NCBI GenBank assembly: GCA_018401465.1
Contig: JAGYKE010000004.1
Location: forward strand, 1,271,857 to 1,335,856
Direction: 5' to 3'
Source: Aestuariivita sp.
GTDB lineage: Bacteria; Pseudomonadota; Alphaproteobacteria; Rhodobacterales; Rhodobacteraceae
DNA length: 64,000 nucleotides
Below the pieces are notes generated by a model. The model was not told the origin of the DNA and ran no database searches. It saw nothing but the letters and a program-made list of their open reading frames with translations. Positions 1 to 9,433 of the stretch are shown here, piece after piece. Each line of letters begins with the position of its first letter. Position 1 is the first letter of the stretch. A program made the translations under genes and the position numbers.

Positions 1-237
1 CTGGGCGCAGGCATAAGGGTGCGCCCGCTGCGCGGACCCGAGGCCGCCGCGCCCGCCGCGCCCGCCGCGCCCGACCTGATCGAACTGACCGAGGAACGCC
101 GCGCCCGTCTTGTCGCCTTCGTCGAGACCAATGCCTTCATCCCGGCGGACGCCAAGGCGCGCATCCTGAACCAATTGGCACAGGAAAAGGTCCCGGCGCA
201 GATGCTCGAACGGCTCGAATCCCGGATGGGGGGCTAG
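1..237 (+). CDS. RND efflux periplasmic adaptor (HlyD/MFP family), C-terminal end only
   Basis: The reading frame is open from the first base of the window and stops at a TAG at 235-237, so only the last 78 residues are visible. They form an Ala/Pro-rich linker followed by a charged helical tail (around ERRARLVAFVETNAFIP) ending in MGG. A tail of this kind is recalled from adaptor proteins placed before RND permeases in Rhodobacterales. The stop lies 4 bases before the permease start, so the two are almost certainly co-transcribed. The catalytic-scale domains (barrel-sandwich, beta-barrel) lie outside the window. The assignment rests mainly on the neighbour and is therefore moderate. Confidence 0.6.
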   Translation: MGAGIRVRPLRGPEAAAPAAPAAPDLIELTEERRARLVAFVETNAFIPADAKARILNQLAQEKVPAQMLERLESRMGG

Positions 238-241
238 GACC

Positions 242-3200
242 GTGGCGCGCGAACTGCCCAGCGCCGCGGGCGGGCTGCTGTCCTATTTCACCCGCCACCG
301 CACTGCGGCGAACCTTCTGCTGATGGTCATGGTGGTCTTGGGCCTTGCTGCCGTGCCCAACATGCGCGCGCAGTTCTTCCCCGATGTCATCGTCGACAAC
401 GTCACCATCACCGTCCTGTGGGAAGGGGCGGGCCCCGAGGACGTGGACAACGGCATCGTGCAGGTGCTCGAACCGGTGCTGCTGGCCGTGGACGGTGTCG
501 AAAGCTCCACCTCGGCCAGCCGCGAGGAGCGTGGGGTGATCACGCTCGAATTCGAGCCCGGCTGGGACATGGGGCGTGCCACCGATGACGTGCAGGTCGC
601 CGTCGATGCCGTCATCACCCTTCCGGAAGAGGCCGAAGACCCCGTCGTGCGCCGCGGCGCATGGCGCGACCGGGTCACCGATGTTGTCATCACCGGCCCC
701 GTCGCGCCGCAGCAACTGGCGCTGTATACAGACGAACTGATCGTCCGGCTGTTCGCCGCCGGGGTCACGCGCACCACGATCCAGGGCCTCGCCGCACCCG
801 AGACGCTGGTCGAGGTTCCCTCCGCGCGGCTGATCGAACACGACATCTCCCTGACGGAAATCGCCACCGCCATCGCCGGTGCGGTCGATGCCAACCCCGC
901 GGGCGACGTGACAGGGGCCAATGCCCGCGTTCGAACCGGCACCGAAAAGCGCAGCCCCGACAGCATCGCGGCGATTGTCCTGCGATCCGATCCCGACGGA
1001 TCGAAGCTGACCGTGGGCGACGTCGCGACGATCCGCTTGGACGGGCCGGACCGCGAGCGGGCCTATTTCGTGGGCACCGACCCGGCCATGACGGTGCGCG
1101 TGGACCGGTCGGATCAGGGTGACGCCATCGCCGTCCAGGGTGTGGTCGAGGAGGTCGCCCGCCAGATGCAGGCCACGTTGCCCGCTGGCATCACCGTCGA
1201 GCTGATCCGCACAAGGGCCGAGGCGATCAGCGGACGCCTCGACATCCTGATCGACAGCGGGATCATGGGCCTCGCCCTTGTGGTGGCGCTGCTGTTTCTG
1301 TTCCTGAACGCGCGGACCGCCTTCTGGGTGGCTGCGGGCATTCCCGTGGCAATGCTCGCGGCCATAGCGATCATGTACGCCGCCGGGCTGACCATCAACA
1401 TGGTGAGCCTGTTCGGCCTCATCATCACGCTGGGCATCGTGGTGGACGATGCCATTGTCGTGGGCGAACACGCCGACTACCGCGCGCGCCGTTTCGGCGA
1501 ACACCCTTACGTCGCCGCCGAAACCGCGGCGCGGCGCATGGCCATGCCGGTCTTCGCTGCGACGCTGACCACGATCATCGCCTTCTTCGGCCTGATCGCC
1601 ATCGGCGGGCGCTTCGGCGACCTGATCCGCGACATCCCCTTCACGGTGATCGCGGTGCTGGCCGCCTCGCTGGTCGAATGCTTCCTGATCCTGCCCAATC
1701 ACATGGCCCATGCGCTCGCCCATACGGCGAAGGAACATTGGTATGACCGGCCCAGCGCCTGGGTGAACCGGGGCTTCGGCCATGTCCGCGACCATGCCTT
1801 CCGCCCCGCGATGGCGCTGGTGATACGCGCCCGCTATGTCGTGCTGGCCGGTGTCATCGCCGTCCTCGCCTCGCAGGTCGCGACCTTCATCCGGGGCGAT
1901 GTGCAGTGGCGCTTCTTCAATGCGCCCGAACAGGGCTCGGTCACCGGCAATTTCGCCATGGTCGAAGGCGCCACGCGCGAAGACACCATCGCCATGATGC
2001 GCGAACTTCAGCGCGTCACCGAAGAGCTGGGCCGTGAATACGAACAGACCCATGGGCGTAACCCCATCGACTATGTCCTGGCCGAAATCGGAGGCAATGC
2101 AGGCCCCGGCCTGTCGGGCGTCGATGCCAAGGACCCCGATCTGTTGGGCGGCATCTCGATCGAGCTGATCGACGCCGACCTGCGCCCCTATTCCAGCTTC
2201 GCCTTCGTCGCCGACCTGCAGGACCGTGTTGTCAACCACCCCCTGACCGAAACGGTGAGCTTCCGCGGCTGGCGCTCCGGCCCCGGGGGGGATGCTCTGT
2301 CGGTGCAGTTCTTCGGCGCCGATGTCGAGACGCTGAAGGCCGCTTCGCTCGACCTGCAGACGGCGCTGGCGCAATTCCCCGAAGTCTCGGGCGTGCAGGA
2401 CAACCTTGCCTACGACAAGGAAGAGATCGTCCTCGACCTCACCCCGCAGGGCGAGGCGCTGGGCTTCACCATAGACAGTCTTGGCCGCGCGCTGCGGGCG
2501 CGGCTGAACGGGACCGAGGCCGCGACCTATCCCGACGGCCCGCGCAGCGCCACGATCCGGGTGGAACTGCCCGAAGGTGAACTGACCGCCGATTTCCTCG
2601 AACGCTCGCTCATGCGCACGCCGGACGGCCAGTATGTGCCGCTGGCCGATCTGGTCACGGTGGACCGGCGCAGCGGCTTTTCCACCGTCCGGCGCGAGGA
2701 CGGCGTCCGCGTCGTGTCGGTTACCGGCGACATCGCGGAAGACGACCCCGCCCGCGCCGCAGCGATCGAGGCGGCGTTGCAGACCGACATCCTGCCCGCC
2801 ATCGCCGCCGAACGGCAGGTCGAATTCCGCCTTTCCGGTCTGTCGGAACAGGAGGACGAGTTCCTCAGCGAGGCGCTGACCGGCCTGATCCTGTGCCTGA
2901 CGGGCATCTACCTTGTGCTGGCTTGGGTCTTCGCCAGCTGGTCGCGGCCCATGGTGGTGATGGCGATCATCCCCTTCGGACTGGTCGGCACGATCTACGG
3001 GCATGCCGTCTGGGACGTGCCGCTGTCGATGTTCACCGTGGTGGGCCTGCTCGGCATGACCGGCATCATCATCAACGATTCCATCGTGCTGGTGACCACC
3101 ATCGACGAATACGCGCAGGACCGCGGTCTGATCCCGTCGATCATCGACGCCGCCGCCGACCGGTTGCGCCCGGTGCTTCTGACCACGCTGACCACGGTTC

Positions 3201-3619
3201 TGGGCCTTCTGCCGCTGATGTTCGAGACCTCGCAGCAGGCGCAGTTCCTCAAGCCCACGGTGATCACGCTGGTCTATGGGCTGGGCTTCGGGATGTTCCT
3301 TGTGCTGCTGATCGTGCCCGCGCTGGTCGCGGTGCAGTATGACTGGACGCGCCGCACCCGTGCCACCCGCCGCGCGCTGCGGGCGCCGCGCGCCCGGGTG
3401 CGGGCGCTGGTGGGGCTGACGGCGGCGCTGGTCGTCGCGTGGTTCGGTGCCACCATCGGCGCTGCGCTTGTCATCGGGGCGCTGCCCCCGCCGCTGGCGA
3501 CGGCGCTGCCGGGGTCGGGCGCAGGGGCTGCTTATGGGGCGTTCTTGGGCGGGGCGCTGGTCATCGTGCTGACGGTTTACGTGCTGACAGCGCTGGGCGG
3601 GCGGCGGCGCGCGGCCTGA
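242..3619 (+). CDS. RND-family efflux transporter permease
   Basis: A 1125-residue inner-membrane proton antiporter of the AcrB/HAE-1 type, exporting small molecules through a tripartite complex with the adaptor encoded just upstream. The translation shows the usual duplicated plan: a first membrane segment near residue 20, a large periplasmic loop, a helix bundle around residues 335-480, a second periplasmic loop, and a second bundle from about 880. The bundle motifs GIVVDDAIVVGEHADY and GIIINDSIVLV supply the acidic residues expected in the first half. The start is GTG at 242. The C-terminal 60 residues add two hydrophobic segments rich in Ala/Gly, making it slightly longer than usual. No outer-membrane factor is adjacent in the window. 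Substrate cannot be inferred. Confidence 0.95.
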   Translation: MARELPSAAGGLLSYFTRHRTAANLLLMVMVVLGLAAVPNMRAQFFPDVIVDNVTITVLWEGAGPEDVDNGIVQVLEPVLLAVDGVESSTSASREERGVITLEFEPGWDMGRATDDVQVAVDAVITLPEEAEDPVVRRGAWRDRVTDVVITGPVAPQQLALYTDELIVRLFAAGVTRTTIQGLAAPETLVEVPSARLIEHDISLTEIATAIAGAVDANPAGDVTGANARVRTGTEKRSPDSIAAIVLRSDPDGSKLTVGDVATIRLDGPDRERAYFVGTDPAMTVRVDRSDQGDAIAVQGVVEEVARQMQATLPAGITVELIRTRAEAISGRLDILIDSGIMGLALVVALLFLFLNARTAFWVAAGIPVAMLAAIAIMYAAGLTINMVSLFGLIITLGIVVDDAIVVGEHADYRARRFGEHPYVAAETAARRMAMPVFAATLTTIIAFFGLIAIGGRFGDLIRDIPFTVIAVLAASLVECFLILPNHMAHALAHTAKEHWYDRPSAWVNRGFGHVRDHAFRPAMALVIRARYVVLAGVIAVLASQVATFIRGDVQWRFFNAPEQGSVTGNFAMVEGATREDTIAMMRELQRVTEELGREYEQTHGRNPIDYVLAEIGGNAGPGLSGVDAKDPDLLGGISIELIDADLRPYSSFAFVADLQDRVVNHPLTETVSFRGWRSGPGGDALSVQFFGADVETLKAASLDLQTALAQFPEVSGVQDNLAYDKEEIVLDLTPQGEALGFTIDSLGRALRARLNGTEAATYPDGPRSATIRVELPEGELTADFLERSLMRTPDGQYVPLADLVTVDRRSGFSTVRREDGVRVVSVTGDIAEDDPARAAAIEAALQTDILPAIAAERQVEFRLSGLSEQEDEFLSEALTGLILCLTGIYLVLAWVFASWSRPMVVMAIIPFGLVGTIYGHAVWDVPLSMFTVVGLLGMTGIIINDSIVLVTTIDEYAQDRGLIPSIIDAAADRLRPVLLTTLTTVLGLLPLMFETSQQAQFLKPTVITLVYGLGFGMFLVLLIVPALVAVQYDWTRRTRATRRALRAPRARVRALVGLTAALVVAWFGATIGAALVIGALPPPLATALPGSGAGAAYGAFLGGALVIVLTVYVLTALGGRRRAA

Positions 3620-3624
3620 CCGCG

Positions 3625-4431
3625 TCAATCGGCGCTGCAGCCCCGGATATCGACGGCGCGGCCCGCGTCGATCACGGTGAAGCGCATCTGCGACCGGTCG
3701 ACCGCGAAGGCCCCGCCGCCCGAATGCATCAGCTCGGCCACGGCGATCAGCGTGCCGCCCTTGCGCGTGACCTGCGGTTCCGACGCCCAGACAGCCGGAT
3801 CGCCCGGTTCCACCACCGCCACCTCGGCCCCGCGGCCCTTGGGCAGCTCGATATGCGCCTCGATCCGCAGCCCGCCCGTGGCCGGGGACAGACGGCAGAC
3901 CACCTCGCCCACGCCCGCCTCGGCCGCGGTGCGGGGCCGGTTCGCACGGGCGGCGACGATCTGCGGGTTCACGCCCGCGCCGGGGTCGAGCATCGCGTCG
4001 AAGCTCAGCGTCGCAGGGATGCAGACGTCGCTGCAGACGCCGAGTTCGACCGAGCCTTTCAGGCGGACGGGCTGCCCCACCGTGCGCGGGGACAGATCAA
4101 GGGGCAGCACCACTTCCTGCGCATAGCCGATCGACCGCATGCCGTTCTGTTCGAACACCATTGGCACGGGCCAGAGCACCTGAACCCCGTGCAGGTTCCG
4201 CGATCCGCGCCAGTTGAAGAGCGGCGGAATCCCCGCATCGCCCGGCGCGCGCCAATAGGTCTTCCAGCCGTCTGCAAGCCGCAGCCGCAGCCCCGCGCGA
4301 TGCGTGCCGTCCTGCGCCGTGCCGCCGTCCAGCACATCGATCCGGACGACATCGTCGATCCAGCCGTCCGCGGTGGCAGGACCAAGCGAGGTCAGAGCGA
4401 TGAGCGCAGTTATGCCGAAGATCTTCCACAT
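3625..4431 (-). CDS. DsbD N-terminal-like periplasmic protein
   Basis: A 268-residue protein with a cleavable signal peptide (MWKIFGITALIALTSLGPATADG). It then resembles the immunoglobulin-like N-terminal domain of DsbD (nDsbD): the WKTYWRAPGDAGIPP stretch and the paired cysteines in GVCSDVCIPA are typical of that family. In DsbD this domain passes electrons from the membrane portion to periplasmic partners. Here neither the transmembrane nor the thioredoxin domain is present, so this is a stand-alone version, a form known in alphaproteobacteria. It is convergent with the RND permease (5-bp gap) and divergent from yqgE. A role in periplasmic thiol redox or copper/thiol chemistry is likely but not shown. 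Confidence 0.85.
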   Translation of the reverse strand: MWKIFGITALIALTSLGPATADGWIDDVVRIDVLDGGTAQDGTHRAGLRLRLADGWKTYWRAPGDAGIPPLFNWRGSRNLHGVQVLWPVPMVFEQNGMRSIGYAQEVVLPLDLSPRTVGQPVRLKGSVELGVCSDVCIPATLSFDAMLDPGAGVNPQIVAARANRPRTAAEAGVGEVVCRLSPATGGLRIEAHIELPKGRGAEVAVVEPGDPAVWASEPQVTRKGGTLIAVAELMHSGGGAFAVDRSQMRFTVIDAGRAVDIRGCSAD

Positions 4432-4560
4432 ACGGCTTCAAATGGCCTGCCGCGCGGCTGTTGCCAAGTCACGTTCGGGTCAGACGGCGCGTAGCGCTTG
4501 CAGGCTGTGTCCCCAACGCCCATGTTGCGGACAGGGGCGGTACCGCGGGTGGGAATGGTC

Positions 4561-5118
4561 ATGGACCTGACCGGAAAGCTTCTGATCGCGATGCCCGGCA
4601 TGGGCGACCCGCGCTTTGACCGCGCGGTGATCGTGCTGTGCAGCCACGCGCCTGACGGCGCGATGGGTCTCATCGTCAACAAGCCCGCCGCCGGGCTTCA
4701 GGTTTCGGCGCTGCTGTCGCAGCTCGACATCGACGCCGTGCTGCCGGATGCGGGGAAGGACCCGGTGCGCTTCGGAGGCCCGGTCGAGACGGGCCGCGGG
4801 TTCGTCCTGCATTCGCGCGACTATGTCTCGCGCCTGCAGACGCTGGGCGTGACCGACGGCATCGGCATGACCGCCACCGTCGACGTGATCGAGGATATCG
4901 CCCGCGGGTGCGGCCCGCGCGCGTCGCTGGTGTGCCTGGGCTATTCCGGCTGGGGGCCGGGGCAGCTCGAGGGCGAGATCGCGCAGAATGCCTGGCTCAC
5001 CGCCGATGCCTCGGCCGAACTGGTCTTCGACACGCCCGACGCCGCCAAGTGGGAAGGCGCGCTGCGCTGTCTGGGGATCGAACCCGTCCTGCTGTCAGCC
5101 GCCGCCGGGCGGGCCTGA
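4561..5118 (+). CDS. YqgE/AlgH family protein (UPF0301)
   Basis: A 185-residue member of the YqgE/AlgH family, whose biochemical function is not settled. The hallmark N-terminus MDLTGKLLIAMPGMGDPRF and the central GAMGLIVNKPA segment are clear. The frame is open further upstream to a TTG at 4498, but the ATG at 4561 matches the family start and has a GGGTGGGA ribosome-binding stretch about 7 bases before it. The last 24 bases overlap the 3' end of the convergent sua5 gene on the other strand. Confidence 0.93.
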   Translation: MDLTGKLLIAMPGMGDPRFDRAVIVLCSHAPDGAMGLIVNKPAAGLQVSALLSQLDIDAVLPDAGKDPVRFGGPVETGRGFVLHSRDYVSRLQTLGVTDGIGMTATVDVIEDIARGCGPRASLVCLGYSGWGPGQLEGEIAQNAWLTADASAELVFDTPDAAKWEGALRCLGIEPVLLSAAAGRA

Positions 5119-6069
5119 GGACGGCCCCGAGGGGCGCGGCGCCGCCGCCCGCCGCAGCCGGTCGTTGATCGCGCGGCCAAGGCCCCTGTCGGGGACGGGT
5201 GCCACCGCGATGGGTCGGCCTGTTGCATCGAGCCTGTGCAGATGATCGAAGAGATTCGCCGCCGCCTGCGCCAGATCGCCCGACGGCGACAGGTTCAGAT
5301 CGCCGTCGCGGTCGTGAAAGCCCAGATAGACCTCGCCGTCGCGGGCCGCGTCCGCGTTCAGCCGCACCGCCGCCGCGGGGGCGTAATGCGACAGAAGCTG
5401 GCCCGGGGCGCTGATCGTGCCGTCTTCGGGTGGCAAAAGGGGCCGTCCCAAGGCGGCCTCGACCGCCTCGGCGGGCAAGCCTCCGGGCCGCAACAGGCGG
5501 GCCGGACCAAGACCCAGAATCGTCGATTCGACCCCCACGCCGCAGGGCCCGCCATCGACCACCGCGGCGATGCGGCCCGAGAGCCCCGCCAGCACATGCG
5601 CCGCCCGCGTCGGGCTGATCCGGCCCGACCGGTTGGCCGAGGGTGCCGCCACCGGCCCGCCCAAGGCCGCAAGCAGGCCCTGCGCCACCGGATGGGCGGG
5701 CACGCGCACCGCGACCGTGGACAGGCCCGCCGTGACCAGCGAACTCAGCCCGTGCCCTGCCGCCAGCGGCAGCACCAGCGTCAGCGGACCCGGCCAGAAC
5801 GCCGCCGCGAGCGCCCGCGCATCGGCGTCGAAAACCGCGATCCGTTCGGCCGCCGCAAGGTCGGCCACATGCACGATGAGCGGGTTGAATTCGGGCCGCC
5901 CCTTGGCCGCATAGACCGCCGCCACCGCCGCGCCCTGCCGCGCATCCGCGCCAAGGCCATAGACCGTTTCCGTCGGAAAAGCGACGAGATGACCCTCGCG
6001 CAGAAGCGCCGCCGCCTGGGCCAGATCGTCCGGTCCGGTGCCAAGGATCAGGGTCGTCTCTGCGTTCAT
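5095..6069 (-). CDS. sua5: L-threonylcarbamoyladenylate synthase (Sua5/YciO/YrdC family)
   Basis: A 324-residue cytosolic enzyme that makes threonylcarbamoyl-AMP from threonine, bicarbonate and ATP, the first step of the t6A modification at position 37 of ANN-decoding tRNAs. The YrdC domain covers the first ~200 residues, with LVAFPTETVYGLGADA near the N-terminus, the KGRPEFNPL loop and the APSANRSGRISPT nucleotide-binding segment. A C-terminal Sua5 domain follows, so this is the long two-domain form, not the short TsaC form. Its 3' end overlaps yqgE by 24 bases in a convergent arrangement. The start at 6069 faces the acyl-CoA dehydrogenase gene across a 155-base divergent spacer. Confidence 0.95.
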   Translation of the reverse strand: MNAETTLILGTGPDDLAQAAALLREGHLVAFPTETVYGLGADARQGAAVAAVYAAKGRPEFNPLIVHVADLAAAERIAVFDADARALAAAFWPGPLTLVLPLAAGHGLSSLVTAGLSTVAVRVPAHPVAQGLLAALGGPVAAPSANRSGRISPTRAAHVLAGLSGRIAAVVDGGPCGVGVESTILGLGPARLLRPGGLPAEAVEAALGRPLLPPEDGTISAPGQLLSHYAPAAAVRLNADAARDGEVYLGFHDRDGDLNLSPSGDLAQAAANLFDHLHRLDATGRPIAVAPVPDRGLGRAINDRLRRAAAPRPSGPSSGPPGGG

Positions 6070-6224
6070 CTGCCTTGCCGCTTTCCCGTGACGCGGCGTT
6101 TTGGTTGCGCGCCGTGCGCCCCGGGGTCTTTCATGGGGCGAAACATCCCCTCATAGCGGCGGCGCGCCGCAAGGGAAAGCGGTTCCCGACCCTTCCCGGC
6201 GCCCCCTGCGACGGAGCCTGACCC

Positions 6225-7940
6225 ATGCCCTACCGCGCCCCTCTCGCCGAATTCGACTTCATCCTCGATCAAATCGTGGGCTACGACCGCGTCGCTGCCA
6301 CCGACCGTTTCGCCGAGGCCACGCCCGACACCGTGCGCGCCGTCCTGTCCGAGGCGGGCAAGATGACCGAGGCCGCGCTCGTGCCGCTGCAGCGCGCGGG
6401 CGACCAGCATCCGGCGCGGCTCGAAAACGGGGTGGTGCGCACGTCGCCGGGGTTCGGTGACGGCTGGCGCGCCATCGCGGAAGGCGGCTGGGTCGGCATC
6501 GCGGGCACGCCAGAACATGGCGGCATGGGCCTGCCGATGACCGTGACCACCGCCGTCAACGACATGATGAGCGCCGCGTGCCTGTCGCTGCAGCTTGCCC
6601 CCCTGATGTCGCAGGGCCAGATCGAGGCGCTGGAACACCACGCGAGCGACGAGATGAAGGCGCTTTATCTCCCCAAGCTCATCTCGGGGGAATGGACTGG
6701 CACGATGAACCTGACCGAACCGCAGGCCGGGTCGGACGTGGGCGCGCTGATCACCAAGGCCGAACGCAACGACGACGGCAGCTTCGCGATCACCGGACAG
6801 AAGATCTACATCACCTGGGGCGATACCGACTTCGCCGGGAATGTCTGCCACCTCGTGCTGGCGCGCATTCCGGGGGCCAGCCCCGGCACCAAGGGCATCA
6901 GCCTGTTCCTCGTGCCGAAGTTCATTCCCGATGCGCAGGGCAATCCGGGTGTGGCCAACAGCCTCAAGGTCGTCAGCCTCGAACACAAGCTGGGCCTGCA
7001 CGGATCGCCCACCTGCGTGATGCAGTATGACCGCGCCACCGGCTGGCTTGTCGGTGGAGAGAACGAAGGCATGGCGGCGATGTTCACGATGATGAACAAC
7101 GCGCGTCTTGGCGTCGGCGTGCAGGGGATCGGTGTCGCCGAAGGCGCCTATCAGAACGCCTTCGACTATGCGCTGAACCGCAAGCAGGGCCGGTCCTATC
7201 ACGGCTATACCATCGCCGCGCATGCCGATGTGCGGCGCATGCTCACCACGATGAAGGCCGACATCTTCGCCGCGCGGTCGATCGCGCTGTCCTGTGCGGT
7301 CGCCATCGACATGGCCCGCGCCACGGGCGAAGCCGACTGGACCGCGCGCGCGGCCTTCCTGACCCCCATCGCCAAGGCCTTCGGCACCGATATCGGCAAC
7401 GAGGTCGCCAATACCGGCATCCAGGTCCATGGCGGCATGGGCTTCGTCGAGGAAACGGGTGCGGCGCAATTCGCCCGCGACGTCCGCGTGACCACGATCT
7501 ACGAGGGCACCAACGGCATTCAGGCGATGGACCTCGTCGCGCGCAAGATGTCCGACGGGGGCGAGGCCGCGCACCGCCTTCTGGACGAGATCGAGGCCCG
7601 CGCCGAAGACGCCCGCGCACAGGGCGGCGAACTCTCCACCTTGGCCGAAGGCGTCTGGCAGGCGACCGAAAGCTTGCGCGAAGCGACCGAATGGATGGTC
7701 GCGCAAGAGGATCTGACCGACCGCTTCGCCGGCGCGGTGCCCTATCTGCGCGCTTTCGCGCGTGTGCTGGGCGGGCATTTCCATCTCAAGGCGGCGCTGG
7801 CCGACCCCACAGGCCCACGCATGGCGCTGGCGCGCTTCTACATCACCCGCCTTCTGCCCGAACATGAGGGCCTGCTTGCTCATGCGCAGCGCGGGTCGGC
7901 CGATCTCTATGCCTTGAGCCTCGACGACCTCGCGGCGTAG
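6225..7940 (+). CDS. acyl-CoA dehydrogenase, DmdC-like
   Basis: A 571-residue FAD enzyme. The N-terminal extension MPYRAPLAEFDFILDQI and the length (about 570-590 residues, longer than the ~380 of classical acyl-CoA dehydrogenases) place it in the subfamily containing methylmercaptopropionyl-CoA dehydrogenase (DmdC) and related long enzymes. Visible motifs are MNLTEPQAGSDVGA (FAD/substrate loop), ITGQKIYITWGD, and TIYEGTNGIQAMDL, which carries the catalytic glutamate at the usual C-terminal site. A roughly 120-residue helical C-terminal domain completes it. It stands alone with no dmdB or dmdD next to it, so the physiological substrate is open. DMSP-derived MMPA-CoA is possible but unproven. 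Confidence 0.9.
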   Translation: MPYRAPLAEFDFILDQIVGYDRVAATDRFAEATPDTVRAVLSEAGKMTEAALVPLQRAGDQHPARLENGVVRTSPGFGDGWRAIAEGGWVGIAGTPEHGGMGLPMTVTTAVNDMMSAACLSLQLAPLMSQGQIEALEHHASDEMKALYLPKLISGEWTGTMNLTEPQAGSDVGALITKAERNDDGSFAITGQKIYITWGDTDFAGNVCHLVLARIPGASPGTKGISLFLVPKFIPDAQGNPGVANSLKVVSLEHKLGLHGSPTCVMQYDRATGWLVGGENEGMAAMFTMMNNARLGVGVQGIGVAEGAYQNAFDYALNRKQGRSYHGYTIAAHADVRRMLTTMKADIFAARSIALSCAVAIDMARATGEADWTARAAFLTPIAKAFGTDIGNEVANTGIQVHGGMGFVEETGAAQFARDVRVTTIYEGTNGIQAMDLVARKMSDGGEAAHRLLDEIEARAEDARAQGGELSTLAEGVWQATESLREATEWMVAQEDLTDRFAGAVPYLRAFARVLGGHFHLKAALADPTGPRMALARFYITRLLPEHEGLLAHAQRGSADLYALSLDDLAA

Positions 7941-7985
7941 TAAGGGCCACGGGCGGCCAAATCACCGCTCAGAAAGGCGGAAGAC

Positions 7986-9029
7986 GTGGACGGTTTGGCG
8001 GAAGGCCTCAGATACCCGTTCGACACCGCGCCCGAGCGGGGCGCGGCGGTCGAGATCGCGGAAGGTGTCCTCTGGATGCGCCTGCCGCTGCCCTTGAAGC
8101 TTGACCATGTGAACGTCTACGCGCTGGACGACGGCGATGGCTGGACGGTGATCGACACCGGCTTTGCCTCGACCCTCGCGCGCGAGATCTGGGGCGCGCT
8201 GATGGCGGGGCCGCTGGGCGGCAAGCCGGTGACGCGCGTGGTCGTCACCCATCACCACCCCGATCACGTGGGTCTTGCGGGCTGGTTCCAGTCGGATCAC
8301 GGGGCTGAACTTATCACCACTCGCACCGCCTGGCTGTTCGCGCGCATGCTCATGCTCGACCGGCAAGAGGCGCTGCCGCCCGAGACGCTTGCCTTCTATC
8401 GCGGCGCGGGGATGGCCGATCACATCTTCCGCCAGCGCGAAACCGAACGCCCCTTCAACTTTGCCGATGTCGTGGCGCCGATGCCGCTGGGCTTCACCCG
8501 CATCCGGCAGGGCGACACGATCCGCATGGGCGGCCGGACATGGGACATCCATATCGGCAATGGCCACGCCCCCGAACACGCGACATTCTGGAGCCGTGAC
8601 GACAACCTCGTCATCGCGGGCGACCAGATCCTGCCGTCGATCTCGCCCAATCTGGGCGTCTATGCGACCGAACCCATGGCCGACCCGGTCGGCGACTGGA
8701 TCGAGGCCTGCGAACGTCTGGCAAAGCTGGCCCGGCCCGGTCATCTGGTGCTGGGGGGACACAAGCTGCCCTTCACCGGTCTCACGCTGCGGATGCGCCA
8801 GCTGATCGACAACCACCACGGCGCACTCACCCGGCTGATCGACCATCTCGACGCGCCGCGGACGGCGGCCGACTGCTTTGCGCCGCTCTTCAAGCGCAGC
8901 ATCGGCGATGGCGAATACGGTCTTGCCCTGGTCGAGGCGGTGGCGCATCTCAACCACCTTCTGCTCACGGGTCAGGCCACGCGCCAGCGGCGCGACGATG
9001 GCGCCTGGACGTTCCGGCGGACCACCTGA
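7986..9029 (+). CDS. MBL-fold metallo-hydrolase
   Basis: A 347-residue metallo-beta-lactamase-fold hydrolase starting at GTG 7986. The metal-binding signature HHHPDH lies in VVTHHHPDHVGLAGW, and the later metal ligands are visible as GNGHAPEHA, AGDQIL and LGGHKLPF. The C-terminal ~90 residues resemble the winged-helix tail of LACTB2-like members. It lies 45 bases downstream of the acyl-CoA dehydrogenase on the same strand and could be a thioesterase or hydrolase acting with it. Substrate cannot be read from the sequence. Confidence 0.88.
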   Translation: MDGLAEGLRYPFDTAPERGAAVEIAEGVLWMRLPLPLKLDHVNVYALDDGDGWTVIDTGFASTLAREIWGALMAGPLGGKPVTRVVVTHHHPDHVGLAGWFQSDHGAELITTRTAWLFARMLMLDRQEALPPETLAFYRGAGMADHIFRQRETERPFNFADVVAPMPLGFTRIRQGDTIRMGGRTWDIHIGNGHAPEHATFWSRDDNLVIAGDQILPSISPNLGVYATEPMADPVGDWIEACERLAKLARPGHLVLGGHKLPFTGLTLRMRQLIDNHHGALTRLIDHLDAPRTAADCFAPLFKRSIGDGEYGLALVEAVAHLNHLLLTGQATRQRRDDGAWTFRRTT

Positions 9030-9032
9030 GCG

Positions 9033-9371
9033 ATGGCGCGCGAGATCGGCACCGCCGCCGAGGCCGCCGCGCCCTGCCGACTTGCCCGAAGGCATGCGCG
9101 GGCCCGTTGAGGACAAGACCCCGGCGCAATGGGCCTTGCCGGCGGCTATCTCGGCGTGCTGAAGATCGAGGGCCTGGGCTATATCGATCCCGACATCGTC
9201 ACCTTCCACGGCCGCGCCCCCGACGGGGCCCGCACCCAGCTGGTCCAGCATGTCAGCCAGCTCAACGTGATGCTGAAGGCCTAGCCCAAGGATCCCGGCC
9301 CGGGTGAACCCAAGCGCATCGGTTTCCGTCTGGCCGCCGATCTCGCCCGCCCCGGGACTGCGCCCGATTGA
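9033..9371 (+). pseudogene. decayed DUF6173-like small gene
   Basis: Three reading-frame pieces together recall a short protein family common in Rhodobacterales (DUF6173, recalled from memory). An ATG at 9033 opens MAREIGTAAEAAAP and soon hits a stop. Another frame carries VEDKTPAQWA near 9108-9133. The original frame resumes at 9129 with MGLAGGYLGVLKIEGLGY and LVQHVSQLNVMLKA, then meets an in-frame TAG at 9282-9284. After that it still reads sensibly as EPKRIGFRLAADLARP to a TGA at 9369-9371. The segment that should join QWA to GVLKIEG is missing, so the gene shows at least a frameshift, an internal deletion and a nonsense codon. Confidence 0.7.
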
Positions 9372-9433
9372 CGTGGTGACAGGCGCGGTCGAATCCGCTA
9401 TTCGGCGGAAAACTCGCGAACAGGAAGACCAAC

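Noticed and set aside
137-3628. Long open frame of 1163 codons antisense to the RND permease gene
   Set aside because: It is a by-product of GC-rich third positions. Its translation is low-complexity His/Arg/Gly/Asp-rich with no domain, while the plus-strand frame is a complete RND permease.
6066-7883. 605-codon antisense frame opposite the acyl-CoA dehydrogenase
   Set aside because: No family resemblance; the plus-strand gene has all expected flavoenzyme motifs.
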